This document shows, in pieces, positions 20,479 to 30,439 of a stretch of DNA of 64,000 nt. Position 1 is the first letter of the stretch. Each line of letters starts with the position of its first letter. The notes beneath the pieces are model-generated. The model searched no databases, was not told the DNA's origin, and saw nothing but the letters and a program-made list of their open reading frames with translations. Source of the DNA: Pectobacterium polonicum. Its GTDB lineage: Bacteria > Pseudomonadota > Gammaproteobacteria > Enterobacterales > Enterobacteriaceae. The stretch lies in contig NZ_RJTN01000007.1 of the NCBI RefSeq assembly GCF_005497185.1, positions 62,001 through 126,000 on the forward strand, written 5' to 3'. The translations under genes and the position numbers were made by a program.

Positions 20479-22488
20479 AGCCTTCGCCAACATCGCCCGA
20501 ATATTGGCAACGTTCGTCTGGCCTTTCTGCATACGCTCTTGTGCGCTAACCACTTTTCTTTCCGTTTCCCACACCACATCATCTTGCGGCAGTTCAAGCA
20601 AGAAGCGGCTCGGTTCTGGACGCACTAGCTCGCCATACTGGCGGCGTTCTTTACACAGCGTGAAGAACAGCTCGCGTTGGGCGCGTGTAATCCCCACGTA
20701 TGCCAGACGGCGCTCTTCGTCGACGTTGTCTTCATCAATGCTGCTCTGGTGCGGCAACAGACCTTCTTCCATCCCAACCAAAAAGACGTACGGGAATTCG
20801 AGGCCTTTGGACGCATGTAGCGTCATCAGTTGCACCTGATCCAGTTCCTCTTCACTCTCTCCACGTTCCATCATGTCCCGCAGCGTGAAGCGCGTCACCA
20901 CTTGCGTCAGCGTCATGGGTTCATCCAGTTCGGAGCCTTCCAGCATTTCAGTCATCCAACTGAATAGCTGATTGACGTTCTTCATTCGCATTTCTGCGGC
21001 TTTTGGGCTGGGTGAGGTTTCATACAGCCAGCTTTCGTAGTCCAACCCATGAATCAGGTCGCGCACGGCTGCCACAGGTTCACGCTCCGCCAGACGGGCA
21101 ATCTCCGCCAGCCACTGGGTAAACCGTTGCAGGGATTCCAGCCCACGCCCAGTCAGAGACTGGCTCAGTCCAAGATCAAAACTCGCGCTGAACAGACCCT
21201 TATTGCGTTGCCCTGCCCACTCGCCCAGCTTCTTCATCGTCGCCGGGCCAATCTCACGCTTAGGCGTGTTCACAATGCGTAAGAACGCGCTGTCATCGTC
21301 CGGGTTAGTCAATACACGCAGGTAAGCCAGTAAATCTTTGATTTCAGGTCGAGAGAAAAAAGACGTGCCACCGGAGATACGATAAGGAATACGGTTCTTC
21401 ATCAGCATCTTTTCAAACAAACGCGACTGATGGTTACCACGATACAGAATGGCATAGTCGCCGTACTGGGTCTTTTTAATAAAGTGATGGGCAATCAGTT
21501 CGCCAACGACCCGCTCGGCCTCGTGATCTTCGTTGTTGGCGGTAATCACTTTGAGCTCATCACCATAACCCAGTTCCGAGAACAGCCGCTTTTCAAAAAC
21601 GTGCGGGTTATTAGCGATGAGAATATTGGCAGCTTTCAGAATACGCCCGGATGAACGGTAGTTTTGTTCCAGTTTTATCACATCAAGCGCCGGGAAATCC
21701 TGCTGTAATAACACCAGATTCTGTGGCCGTGCGCCACGCCAGGAGTAAATAGACTGATCGTCATCTCCGACGACAGTAAAACGCGCACGGGTGCCGACCA
21801 GCAGCTTAACCAGCTCGTACTGACTGGTGTTGGTATCCTGATATTCATCCACCAGCAGGTAGCGTAAGCGGTTCTGCCAGCGTTCACGCACCTCAGCGTT
21901 CTGCTTCAGCAACAGCGTGGGCAGCAAAATCAGATCGTCGAAGTCCAGTACGTTACAGGCACGCAGGTGGTCGTGATAAAGCGAGTAGCAATGTACAAAC
22001 AGCTTGTCGCGTTCGGTTCGCGCGATCGCCGCTGCACCGGCTGGATCGATCAGATCGTTTTTCCAGTTTGAGATCGTCGAGATCAGCTGTTGCAGCAGAA
22101 CTTTATCGTTTTCCAGCCACTGCTCCGTCAGCTCTTTCAGCAGCGCCATCTGATCCTGATCGTCAAACAGGGAGAAATTGGATTTCATACCCAGCGCGGC
22201 GTATTCACGCTTGATGATCTCTAACCCCAGCGTATGGAAGGTCGCAATCATCAGCCCACGCGTTTCTTTACGCCCCAGCGTTTGTGCCACACGTTCCTTC
22301 ATTTCACGCGCCGCTTTGTTGGTAAACGTCACAGCAGCAATGTGCCGAGCCTGATAACCACACTGGCGAATCAGGTGCGCAATTTTGTTGGTGATAACGC
22401 GGGTCTTGCCTGAGCCTGCGCCCGCCAGAACCAGACAAGGTCCGGTGACGAATTCGACGGCGTGTTGTTGGCTGGGGTTTAAGCGCAT
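20467..22488 (-). CDS. rep: ATP-dependent DNA helicase Rep
   Basis: 3'-5' superfamily 1 helicase that helps the replisome through bound proteins. 673 residues, exactly the E. coli length, if ATG 22488 (MRLNPSQQ) is used; a GTG five codons upstream is in frame but no clear ribosome site favours it. Motif I GAGSGKTR (23-30), motif [10 protein letters not shown], motif [17 protein letters not shown], motif [14 protein letters not shown], motif [16 protein letters not shown] and motif [13 protein letters not shown] are all present. Confidence 0.97.
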   Translation of the reverse strand: MRLNPSQQHAVEFVTGPCLVLAGAGSGKTRVITNKIAHLIRQCGYQARHIAAVTFTNKAAREMKERVAQTLGRKETRGLMIATFHTLGLEIIKREYAALGMKSNFSLFDDQDQMALLKELTEQWLENDKVLLQQLISTISNWKNDLIDPAGAAAIARTERDKLFVHCYSLYHDHLRACNVLDFDDLILLPTLLLKQNAEVRERWQNRLRYLLVDEYQDTNTSQYELVKLLVGTRARFTVVGDDDQSIYSWRGARPQNLVLLQQDFPALDVIKLEQNYRSSGRILKAANILIANNPHVFEKRLFSELGYGDELKVITANNEDHEAERVVGELIAHHFIKKTQYGDYAILYRGNHQSRLFEKMLMKNRIPYRISGGTSFFSRPEIKDLLAYLRVLTNPDDDSAFLRIVNTPKREIGPATMKKLGEWAGQRNKGLFSASFDLGLSQSLTGRGLESLQRFTQWLAEIARLAEREPVAAVRDLIHGLDYESWLYETSPSPKAAEMRMKNVNQLFSWMTEMLEGSELDEPMTLTQVVTRFTLRDMMERGESEEELDQVQLMTLHASKGLEFPYVFLVGMEEGLLPHQSSIDEDNVDEERRLAYVGITRAQRELFFTLCKERRQYGELVRPEPSRFLLELPQDDVVWETERKVVSAQERMQKGQTNVANIRAMLAKAKGE

Positions 22489-22648
22489 AACGATCTTGCT
22501 CACTGATAAAACGGAAGGCGATTGTAGCAGAAAGCCGTATCGATCTTGACCGAGGATTTGTTATTAAGGAAAGCACGTCGCAGTCCACATCTTGCATTGC
22601 AAATGTTACATTGCGCGCCGGAATCTCTTTTGCAAAAAAGGTAATAAC

Positions 22649-22930
22649 ATGGCAAATACCGCAGCAGCCCTACATATCCTAGTCGATACCGAGCAACTGG
22701 CTAACGACATTCTGGCTCAATTAGAAAAAGGTGCCGATTTCCAGAAACTGGCGCAAAAACACTCAACCTGCCCATCAAAACGTAACGGCGGCGATTTGGG
22801 TGAGTTTCGTAAAGGCGACATGGTGCCAGCTTTCGATAAGGCGGTGTTTTCCTGCGAATTGCTGAAACCGTTCGGTCCGGTGAAAACCCAGTTTGGTTAC
22901 CATGTGATCAAAGTGCTGTACCGCAACTAA
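22649..22930 (+). CDS. ppiC: Peptidyl-prolyl cis-trans isomerase C (parvulin)
   Basis: Cytoplasmic parvulin catalysing prolyl isomerisation. 93 residues, the compact single-domain form, with no signal peptide. ATG 22649 ([12 protein letters not shown]) has AAAGG upstream and the standard length; the open frame begins earlier at 22592 without support. Visible motifs are the [16 protein letters not shown] block and C-terminal [12 protein letters not shown]. It lies divergent from rep as in E. coli. Confidence 0.95.
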   Translation: MANTAAALHILVDTEQLANDILAQLEKGADFQKLAQKHSTCPSKRNGGDLGEFRKGDMVPAFDKAVFSCELLKPFGPVKTQFGYHVIKVLYRN

Positions 22931-22956
22931 GCCATTACGCCAACGCTCCTGAACAT

Positions 22957-22993
22957 AAAAGCGCGCCTAGCTTACGGTTTGGCGCGCTTTTTC
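22957..22993. terminator. Terminator between ppiC and putA
   Basis: Stem agcgcgcc/ggcgcgct (960-967 with 981-988 of the 22 kb block), 13-nt loop, A-tract before and T-tract after, so it can work in both directions for the convergent ppiC and putA. Confidence 0.85.
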
Positions 22994-23007
22994 TATTGAA
23001 TGCCTTA

Positions 23008-26000
23008 TTAACCTATCGCCATCAGGCTGGCGTTACCGCCTGCGGCGGCGGTATTGATACTCAGGGAACGTTCGGTCAGCAATTGCTCCAGTTGAACGTG
23101 GGTATCACCCTGCGTATAGCCTAACAGCAGGACAATCGGGCCATCACGTTCCGCAAGCGCTTCGCTGATCTGCCGTAACCGATCGGCATCGCCATGATAA
23201 ATTACGCCGTGAAAAGACACCTCATCATGACGTTGCCAGTCATGTACAAGCTGAATACGCGACTGCACTTTCTGCGGTAAACATTCATAGAGCGTTCTCT
23301 CCTGTTCACCTTCAGGCCACAGGAGTTTTCCGCCCGTTGCCAGCACCGCTGCCGCCTGAATCAAACGGTCTTCTTCATTATCTGCCAGGCATAGAATCCG
23401 CTCACGTGGCGACAACGTATACGTATTACTTTCCCCTGTCGGGCCAGACAACTGTAGCGCTGTTCCGCTAACACTATGCTCTTTATAGCGCTGACACAGC
23501 GCCGCCAGATCGTGACGTTCGCCGCTAATCGCCCAGTCTTCCAACGCCTGTAGTCCCGCCAGCAGCGATGTTCGGGCAGAAGTATCCGGTGCTTGCTCAC
23601 GATTCTGTCTGGCGAGTACTGCTGCGAACGCGTTGTCCGGTCGATGCGCCAGTAAGCGGTATAGATAAAGCGGTCCGCCTGCCTTTGGCCCGTTTCCTGA
23701 TAAGCCTTCTCCGCCAAACGGTTGAACGCCGACAACGGCTCCCACCATATTGCGGTTCACGTACTGGTTACCCACCTTTGCCCTGTTCGTCACACGCTGG
23801 ATTGTTTCATCAATGCGCGTATGTACGCCCAGCGTCAGGCCATAACCCGCCGCATTGATCTGATTAATCACGGAATCCAACTGCTGGCTTTGATAGCGAA
23901 TGACGTGTAAAACTGGACCAAAAACCTCTTTTTTCAGCTCGTCTATCTTGCCCAGTTCGATCAGGGTCGGCTTCACAAACGTCCCGTGCCGCCATGTCTC
24001 CTCATCCTGCGGACGCGCAGCCTGAAATACGGTATGACCTTTCGCCCGCATCGTCTGAATATGCTGATCCACATTCTCTTTCGCTTCGGCGTCAATCAGC
24101 GGGCCGATGTCGGTCGATAGCCGTTCAGGATTCCCCATGCGACACTCCGCCATCGCGCCACGCAGCATAGCCAGCGTGCGATCCGCGATATCTTCTTGCA
24201 GGCACAGCAGGCGCAGCGCCGAGCAACGCTGTCCGGCGCTGTCGAACGCAGAGGCAATAACGTCATTCACCACCTGTTCCGTTAGTGCAGATGAGTCGAC
24301 AATCATGGCATTCAGGCCACCCGTTTCGGCAATCAGCGGCGTCAAGCGCCCCTGTGGATCGAGTCTGCCTGCGATGCTACGTTGCAGGGTTTTGGCTACG
24401 GCCGTCGAACCGGTAAACACCACGCCACGTACTCGCTCGTCGTTCACCAATGCACTACCGATGGTTTCCCCCTGCCCCGGCAGCAGTTGCAATACGCCCA
24501 AGGGGATTCCCGCTTCATGCAGAATACGTACCGCCTGCGCCGCAATCAGGGGGGTTTGTTCAGCCGGTTTCGCCAATACGCTGTTGCCTGCCGCCAGTGC
24601 AGCAGAAATTTGTCCGGTAAAGATTGCCAGCGGGAAATTCCACGGACTAATACAAACGACGGGTCCCAGAGGGCGATGGGTATCGTTGGTGAAGGTGTCT
24701 CGCACCTGACTCGCGTAATAGCGCAAGAAGTCCACCGCTTCGCGCACTTCTGCAATCGCGTTACTGAAGGATTTCCCCGCCTCCCGAACCAGCAGCCCCA
24801 GCAGGCTTTGCAACTGCTCTTCCATCAGCGAAGCGGCCTGATTCAATATCGCGGCTCGCTCAGCGGGCGGCGTCGCAAACCAGATGGCACTGGCCCGCAC
24901 TGCGGCATCGATTGCCCGTTCAACATCCGCTACGGAGGCATCACGAACATAGCCCACCACATCGTGCATATCGGCGGGATTTACCACAGGCTTTTCTTCG
25001 CTTGCCTCGCTTTCCCCCTCAATCATTGGCGCGGCATACCACAGCTGTGACGCGTGATTCAGCAACGCGCTGGAGAGCGAGGCCAACCGATGCTCATTCG
25101 AGAGATCCAGCCCGCTCGAATTTTGCCGCTCTCGACCATATAGCTGACGCGGCAGAGGAATACGTGGATGCGGTGCGCCCATACTCCATTCCACTTTTGC
25201 CAGCGCCTCTACGCCGCTAACCGGATCGGCAATCAGCGTTTCCAGCGCCATAGAAGTATCCGCAATGCGGTTAACAAACGAGGTATTCGCGCCGTTTTCC
25301 AGCAGGCGTCGCACCAGATAAGCCAGTAGCGTTTCATGGGTTCCGACCGGGGCATAAATGCGGCACGGTCGGTTCAATTTACCGTCCACAACCGCACCAA
25401 CCACCTGATCATAGAGCGGTTCCCCCATGCCGTGCAGGCACTGGAATTCATATTGACCGGGATAATAATTGTTGCCCGCCATGTGGTAGATCGCACTTAG
25501 CGTCTGTGCGTTGTGGGTGGCGAACTGCGGGTAAATCAGATTCGGTACGGCCAGTAGCTTGCGGGCGCACGCCAGATAAGACACATCGGTATAGACCTTG
25601 CGCGTGTAGACCGGGTAGCCTTCCAGCCCGTCAACCTGCGCCCGTTTGATTTCACTATCCCAGTACGCCCCTTTCACCAGACGAATCATCAGCCGGCGGC
25701 GGCTACGTTGTGCCAGTTCAATCAGCGCGTCTATCACATACGAGCAGCGTTTCTGATAAGCCTGAATGACAAACCCGATACCGTTCCACCCCGCCAACGC
25801 CGGTTCCATACAGAGTTTTTCCAGCAGATCGAGTGAGATCTCCAGTCGATCGGCTTCTTCTGCATCGATATTAATCCCGATATCGTACTGCCGCGCCAGT
25901 AGCGTCAGCATCAACAAACGTGGATAAAGCTCTTCCATCACACGATCATACTGCGCACGGCTATAGCGCGGATGCAGCGCAGACAGCTTGATGGAGATGC

Positions 26001-26979
26001 CCGGCCCTTCGTAAATCCCGCGCCCGTTCGAGGCTTTGCCGATAGCATGAATCGCCTGCTGATAAGCCGCCAGATAGGCAGCAGCATCGTGCTCCGTCAG
26101 CGCCGCTTCACCTAACATATCGTAAGAATAACGGAAGCCTTTGCCCTCCCGCTCACGGGCATTCGCCAGCGCTTCACCGATGGTTTCCCCCGTGACAAAC
26201 TGCTCCCCCATCAGCCGCATAGCCATATCGACACCTTTACGGACAAGCGGCTCACCGCTTTTCCCGATGATGCGGTTCAGCGAATTCGAGAGGTTCACTT
26301 CATTGTGTGTCGCCACCAGCTTTCCGGTAAACAGCAGTCCCCAGGTTGCGGCATTCACGAAAAGCGATGGGCTGTGGCCGAGGTGCGCCTGCCAGTTTCC
26401 CCGACTGATCTTGTCGCGGATCAGCGCATCGCGTGTAGATTTATCAGGAATACGCAGCAGCGCTTCGGCTAAACACATTAGCGCCACGCCTTCCTGAGAA
26501 GAAAGTGAGAATTCCTGTAGCAGTCCTTGCACAATACCCGCACGCCCGCTTCCGGCTTTCTGGCTGCGTAATTTCGCTGCCAATCGATAAGCCAGCTTCT
26601 GCGTTAATTGCGACAATTCATCGGTAAGTCTTGCCTGTTCCAGCAAGATAGGCACCAGTTCACTTTCGGGGCGGCGATAAGCGGAAGTCATGGCAGCGCG
26701 GATAACGGACTGAGGAAGTACCTGCTCGGCGAAATCAAGAAAGGGTTGGTGGGTTTCTTCTTCTCGAGATTGCGGCATAATCTCTTCCGCTTCAATGTGG
26801 CTGATGTTCGCCCATTGCGGTGTTTCAGGAGTGTCGAGGCCACTTTCGAGGCGTTCGAGGTAATGGAAAATAGCCTGTTTGATCAGCCAGTGCGGTGTAC
26901 GATCAATACGCTGTGCTGCCGCCTTGATACGCTCACGTGTTTCCTCATCGAGTTTTACACCCATCGTGGTAAAGCCCAT
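23008..26979 (-). CDS. putA: Trifunctional proline utilisation protein PutA
   Basis: Oxidises proline to glutamate in two steps (FAD-dependent proline dehydrogenase, then NAD+ P5C dehydrogenase) and represses the put genes when proline is absent. 1323 residues (1320 in E. coli). The first 47 residues form the ribbon-helix-helix DNA-binding domain (MGVKLDEETRERIK). The PRODH barrel spans about 260-615, with EADRLEISLDLLE and the RLVKGAYWDSE motif; the aldehyde dehydrogenase domain runs about 650-1130 with ISPWNFPLAIFTGQ, ETGG and the catalytic cysteine in SAGQRCSALR. ATG 26979 is chosen over GTG 27009 because AGGAG lies 8 bases before it. The upstream operators are annotated separately. Confidence 0.97.
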   Translation of the reverse strand: MGFTTMGVKLDEETRERIKAAAQRIDRTPHWLIKQAIFHYLERLESGLDTPETPQWANISHIEAEEIMPQSREEETHQPFLDFAEQVLPQSVIRAAMTSAYRRPESELVPILLEQARLTDELSQLTQKLAYRLAAKLRSQKAGSGRAGIVQGLLQEFSLSSQEGVALMCLAEALLRIPDKSTRDALIRDKISRGNWQAHLGHSPSLFVNAATWGLLFTGKLVATHNEVNLSNSLNRIIGKSGEPLVRKGVDMAMRLMGEQFVTGETIGEALANAREREGKGFRYSYDMLGEAALTEHDAAAYLAAYQQAIHAIGKASNGRGIYEGPGISIKLSALHPRYSRAQYDRVMEELYPRLLMLTLLARQYDIGINIDAEEADRLEISLDLLEKLCMEPALAGWNGIGFVIQAYQKRCSYVIDALIELAQRSRRRLMIRLVKGAYWDSEIKRAQVDGLEGYPVYTRKVYTDVSYLACARKLLAVPNLIYPQFATHNAQTLSAIYHMAGNNYYPGQYEFQCLHGMGEPLYDQVVGAVVDGKLNRPCRIYAPVGTHETLLAYLVRRLLENGANTSFVNRIADTSMALETLIADPVSGVEALAKVEWSMGAPHPRIPLPRQLYGRERQNSSGLDLSNEHRLASLSSALLNHASQLWYAAPMIEGESEASEEKPVVNPADMHDVVGYVRDASVADVERAIDAAVRASAIWFATPPAERAAILNQAASLMEEQLQSLLGLLVREAGKSFSNAIAEVREAVDFLRYYASQVRDTFTNDTHRPLGPVVCISPWNFPLAIFTGQISAALAAGNSVLAKPAEQTPLIAAQAVRILHEAGIPLGVLQLLPGQGETIGSALVNDERVRGVVFTGSTAVAKTLQRSIAGRLDPQGRLTPLIAETGGLNAMIVDSSALTEQVVNDVIASAFDSAGQRCSALRLLCLQEDIADRTLAMLRGAMAECRMGNPERLSTDIGPLIDAEAKENVDQHIQTMRAKGHTVFQAARPQDEETWRHGTFVKPTLIELGKIDELKKEVFGPVLHVIRYQSQQLDSVINQINAAGYGLTLGVHTRIDETIQRVTNRAKVGNQYVNRNMVGAVVGVQPFGGEGLSGNGPKAGGPLYLYRLLAHRPDNAFAAVLARQNREQAPDTSARTSLLAGLQALEDWAISGERHDLAALCQRYKEHSVSGTALQLSGPTGESNTYTLSPRERILCLADNEEDRLIQAAAVLATGGKLLWPEGEQERTLYECLPQKVQSRIQLVHDWQRHDEVSFHGVIYHGDADRLRQISEALAERDGPIVLLLGYTQGDTHVQLEQLLTERSLSINTAAAGGNASLMAIG

Positions 26980-27035
26980 AGCGTCCACTCCTGTGATTAG
27001 AAGATGCACATCGGGATAACGCCAATATCAACCAT

Positions 27036-27078
27036 GTTGCAACTTTGTGCAACCTTGTTAACAAATGGAACGGTTGCT
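27036..27078. promoter_or_regulatory. PutA operator boxes in the putA-putP control region
   Basis: PutA is known to bind GTTGCA. GTTGCA is present at 27036-27041 on plus and, inverted as TGCAAC, at 27048-27053; a one-mismatch copy GTTGCT is at 27073-27078. All lie in the 196-base divergent gap between putA and putP, so autorepression of both genes is expected. Confidence 0.75.
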
Positions 27079-27175
27079 GCCCATCATCACCTTCAGGTCT
27101 CGTTCCGGCCTGAGTGATTACGATAAAACACAGCGTCGCCGCGACAGCGGCACGAAAAAGAATGTGGAGAGTTGA

Positions 27176-28660
27176 ATGACAATAAGCACACCCATGCTGG
27201 TGACGTTTCTGGTGTATATTTTCGGGATGGTCCTCATCGGCCTGTTTGCCTACCGCGCCACCAATAACTTTGGCGATTACATTCTGGGTGGACGTCGGAT
27301 GGGAAGCGTGGTCACGGCACTGTCGGCTGGCGCTTCCGATATGAGCGGCTGGCTGCTAATGGGATTGCCGGGCGCCATCTTCATTTCCGGTATTTCTGAA
27401 AGCTGGATCGCTATCGGCCTAACGTTAGGCGCCTACCTGAACTGGAAATGGGTCGCCGGACGCCTGCGCGTCCACACTGAAGTCAACCACAACGCACTCA
27501 CGCTGCCTGACTATTTCACCCACCGCTTTGAAGATAACAGTAAATTACTGCGTGTAATTTCCGCGTTAGTGATCCTGGTTTTCTTCACCATTTATTGTGC
27601 ATCGGGCGTGGTAGCGGGGGCGCGTTTGTTTGAAAGCACCTTTGGTATGAGCTACGGCACCGCGTTATGGGCAGGGGCAGCAGCCACCATCGCCTATACC
27701 TTTATTGGCGGCTTTCTGGCTGTAAGCTGGACGGATACCGTTCAGGCCAGCCTAATGATTTTCGCCCTGATTCTGACGCCGGTGATGGTCGTTTTATCAC
27801 TGGGAGGAATAGACACCTCACTCATGGTGATTGAAGCGAAAAACCCGGCCAATTTGGATATGTTCAAAGGGCTCAATTTTGTCGCCATTATCTCGCTGAT
27901 GGGCTGGGGTCTGGGCTATTTCGGCCAACCGCACATTCTGGCGCGCTTTATGGCGGCGGATTCACACCACACGATCCACAGTGCGCGCCGTATCAGTATG
28001 ACCTGGATGATTCTTTGTCTGGCCGGTGCCGTGACGGTGGGCTTCTTCGGCATCGCCTACTTTAACAATAACCCGGATCAGGCAGGCAACGTGGCGCAAA
28101 ACAGCGAGCGCGTCTTTATCGAGCTATCCATGCTGCTGTTCAATCCGTGGATTGCTGGCGTGCTGCTGTCTGCGATTCTCGCGGCCGTGATGAGCACACT
28201 GAGCTGCCAGCTGCTGGTGTGTTCCAGCGCCATCACCGAAGATTTATACAAGCCCTTCCTGCGCAAAAATGCCAGTCAGAAAGAGTTGGTCTGGGTGGGT
28301 CGCGGCATGGTGCTACTCGTCGCAATCATTGCTATCGCGCTGTCGCTCAACCCTGAAAACCGCGTACTCGGTCTGGTGAGCTATGCCTGGGCAGGGTTCG
28401 GTGCCGCCTTCGGACCGGTGATTTTGATTTCTCTGCTGTGGCCGCGTATGACGCGCAACGGCGCACTGCTCGGCATGATCGTGGGGGCAGCAACGGTACT
28501 GATCTGGAAGCAGTATGCCTGGCTGGGTCTGTATGAAATCATCCCCGGATTTATCTTCAACAGCCTGACCATTTTCATCGTCAGCCTGCTGGGTAAAGCG
28601 CCGTCAAAAGCGATTACCGACCGCTTCAAGCAGGCAGAGGCGGAATACCAGTCCGTTTAG
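27176..28660 (+). CDS. putP: Sodium/proline symporter PutP
   Basis: High-affinity Na+-coupled proline importer of the solute:sodium symporter family. 494 residues with about 13 hydrophobic segments. Family signatures: GDYILGGRRMGSVVTALSAGASDMSGWLLMG in the first third (including the Na+-site region around ASDMSGW) and GWGLGYFGQPHILARFMA in the middle. The gene is divergent from putA, and together they make a complete proline catabolic unit. Confidence 0.97.
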   Translation: MTISTPMLVTFLVYIFGMVLIGLFAYRATNNFGDYILGGRRMGSVVTALSAGASDMSGWLLMGLPGAIFISGISESWIAIGLTLGAYLNWKWVAGRLRVHTEVNHNALTLPDYFTHRFEDNSKLLRVISALVILVFFTIYCASGVVAGARLFESTFGMSYGTALWAGAAATIAYTFIGGFLAVSWTDTVQASLMIFALILTPVMVVLSLGGIDTSLMVIEAKNPANLDMFKGLNFVAIISLMGWGLGYFGQPHILARFMAADSHHTIHSARRISMTWMILCLAGAVTVGFFGIAYFNNNPDQAGNVAQNSERVFIELSMLLFNPWIAGVLLSAILAAVMSTLSCQLLVCSSAITEDLYKPFLRKNASQKELVWVGRGMVLLVAIIAIALSLNPENRVLGLVSYAWAGFGAAFGPVILISLLWPRMTRNGALLGMIVGAATVLIWKQYAWLGLYEIIPGFIFNSLTIFIVSLLGKAPSKAITDRFKQAEAEYQSV

Positions 28661-28667
28661 TCATAGC

Positions 28668-28697
28668 GCCCGTGGCATCGTTCCCTGTGCCACGGGC
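28668..28697. terminator. Terminator hairpin between putP and the LysR gene
   Basis: Perfect 10-bp stem gcccgtggca/tgccacgggc with a 10-nt loop, 8 bases past the putP stop and followed by a T-rich stretch. Shared by the convergent LysR gene. Confidence 0.75.
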
Positions 28698-28703
28698 TTA
28701 CCT

Positions 28704-29591
28704 TTATCCGAAATGGGATCTGACTGCATCGACAAAGGTTTTAACTTTAACCGCCGCCCGCCGTCCCACCGGCACCATGACATGAACTGGGCGAGCAGGC
28801 CCATTATAGTCAGACAGCACCTGCACCAGACGCCCACGGTCAATTTCCTTACGTAACACGACCTCCGGCCCAAGCGTGATACCATATCCCTCTATCGCAG
28901 CATGCAGCAGCGCATTCCAGTCATTAGCAAAAAGCCTACCTTCCGGGTTGATTTCTTCCGTCTTACCGTCTTTCTGAAATACCCACCGACAAGACGTAGC
29001 AGCGGTGCGCACACCATAAATAAGACACGCGTGACGTGCGAGACTCGATGGCGTATCTGGCACGCCTTCACGCGCCAGATAGTCAGGCGATGCGCAAGCG
29101 ATCAATGAGTAAGGCTGAAGTGGCCAAGCCACCATTGAACTATCTGCCAATTCACCGATGCGAATGATAACTTCAAACCCCTCTTCTATCGGGTCAACCA
29201 TACGATCGTTCAGCGTCAGCGCAATTTGCGTGTCGGGATAGCGTGCGAGATAGTGCGTGATAAACGGCGCGAGCAGATGCGATCCCCAGGTAACGGGCGC
29301 GTTAACCTGAATAATTCCCGAAGGTGTCACCTGCATTTCACGGGCAACGGCATCAGCATCTTCCGCTTCGGCAAGCACAACCTTACAACGCTCATAATAG
29401 CGCAGACCAATATCCGTCAGGCTTTGCCTCCGCGTAGTACGGTTCAGCAACCGAACGCCAAGCCTCGCTTCGAGCCACGCCACCTGCTTCGCTACCATCT
29501 GAGGTGAGGTGCCCAGCACCTCTGCCGCGGCGGCAAACGACCCCAACTCCGACGCTTTGACAAAGATGTTCATGCTGGTCAGCCGATCCAT
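28704..29591 (-). CDS. LysR-family transcriptional regulator
   Basis: 295-residue LysR regulator of the AaeR/DsdC-like subgroup commonly called 'LysR substrate-binding, group 8'. N-terminal winged helix: MNIFVKASELGSFAAAAEVLGTSPQMVAKQ (7-36) and LNRTTRRQSLT; the inducer-binding domain follows from about residue 90. Divergent from the NAD(P)-binding reductase gene at 29693, with a 101-base gap, the usual arrangement of a LysR regulator and its target. The ligand cannot be told from sequence. Confidence 0.85.
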   Translation of the reverse strand: MDRLTSMNIFVKASELGSFAAAAEVLGTSPQMVAKQVAWLEARLGVRLLNRTTRRQSLTDIGLRYYERCKVVLAEAEDADAVAREMQVTPSGIIQVNAPVTWGSHLLAPFITHYLARYPDTQIALTLNDRMVDPIEEGFEVIIRIGELADSSMVAWPLQPYSLIACASPDYLAREGVPDTPSSLARHACLIYGVRTAATSCRWVFQKDGKTEEINPEGRLFANDWNALLHAAIEGYGITLGPEVVLRKEIDRGRLVQVLSDYNGPARPVHVMVPVGRRAAVKVKTFVDAVRSHFG

Positions 29592-29692
29592 GATTCACTC
29601 ATATTTGTTGTTTGTTTTCACTTAAAAGCACAATTTATCTTCAAATTGTAGGCAATTAAGATTCTCTTCTCAAAAGCATTCAGGAGAAAAAG

Positions 29693-30346
29693 ATGAAAAT
29701 TGGCATTATTGGTGCGGGCTTCGTTGGGCGGGCAATCGCTAAATTAGCGCTTCAGAACGGTCATCAGGTCATGCTTAGCAACTCGCGCGCTCCCCAGTCA
29801 CTGTTCAGTCTCCGTCCCATGATCGGCTGCGATATCGGCACCGCCACTCAGGCTGCGCGCTTTGGCGATATTATCGTTATCGCCGTTCCCTTTACCGCCA
29901 TCGATAAACTCCCTGTACAGGCTTTACAGGAAAAATCCGTCATCGATGCCGTCAACTACTATACCGAGCGAGATGGCAAGGTAGCCGCACTTGATACGCG
30001 CACCACCACCACCAGCGAACTACTGGCTCGTTATGTACCAGGTGCAAAGATTACCAAAGCGTTCAATGCCATCCCCATGACGCAGCTTGAAAGTGATGGT
30101 TTACCTGCGGGTTCTGCCAATCGCCGCGCGCTACCGCTCGCGGGTGACAACGAGCAAGAAAAAGCCATTGTGGCCGAACTCTATGATGCCTTCGGGTTTG
30201 ATGTCGTCGATGCGGGAAAATTGTCTGAAGGATGGCGTTTTGAAAGGAACATGCCGTCTTACTGTGTACGGATGACAAAAGCTGAATTAACCGCTGCGCT
30301 GGCGCTGGCCTCACGTGAAAGCACCGTCGATATGCAACAGAGATAA
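29693..30346 (+). CDS. NAD(P)-binding oxidoreductase of the F420-dependent reductase-like family
   Basis: 217-residue protein with an N-terminal Rossmann fold, MKIGIIGAGFVGRAIAKLAL, followed by HQVMLSNSR, where a serine and an arginine sit at the usual NADP-phosphate-binding place, and by DIIVIAVPF and AFNAIPMTQLE, all typical of the 'NADPH-dependent F420 reductase' superfamily (YfhB/FNO-like, also called predicted dinucleotide-binding enzymes). Enterobacteria do not make F420, so it most likely reduces another substrate; that substrate is unknown. Good ribosome site (AGGAG) 8 bases before ATG. Probably controlled by the divergent LysR. Confidence 0.8.
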   Translation: MKIGIIGAGFVGRAIAKLALQNGHQVMLSNSRAPQSLFSLRPMIGCDIGTATQAARFGDIIVIAVPFTAIDKLPVQALQEKSVIDAVNYYTERDGKVAALDTRTTTTSELLARYVPGAKITKAFNAIPMTQLESDGLPAGSANRRALPLAGDNEQEKAIVAELYDAFGFDVVDAGKLSEGWRFERNMPSYCVRMTKAELTAALALASRESTVDMQQR

Positions 30347-30371
30347 CACAAGCGGCGGGATAACCGCGGAT

Positions 30372-30402
30372 AAAAAAATGCTGCTCCCAGAGGGAGCAGC
30401 AT
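30372..30402 (-). terminator. Rho-independent terminator of ilvC
   Basis: Perfect 11-bp stem atgctgctccc/gggagcagcat with a 3-nt loop; seven A residues on the plus strand give the T-tract for the leftward ilvC transcript. Confidence 0.9.
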
Positions 30403-30439
30403 AGACATTATCGCGTTTCGCTAAACGTAGAAGCGAATA

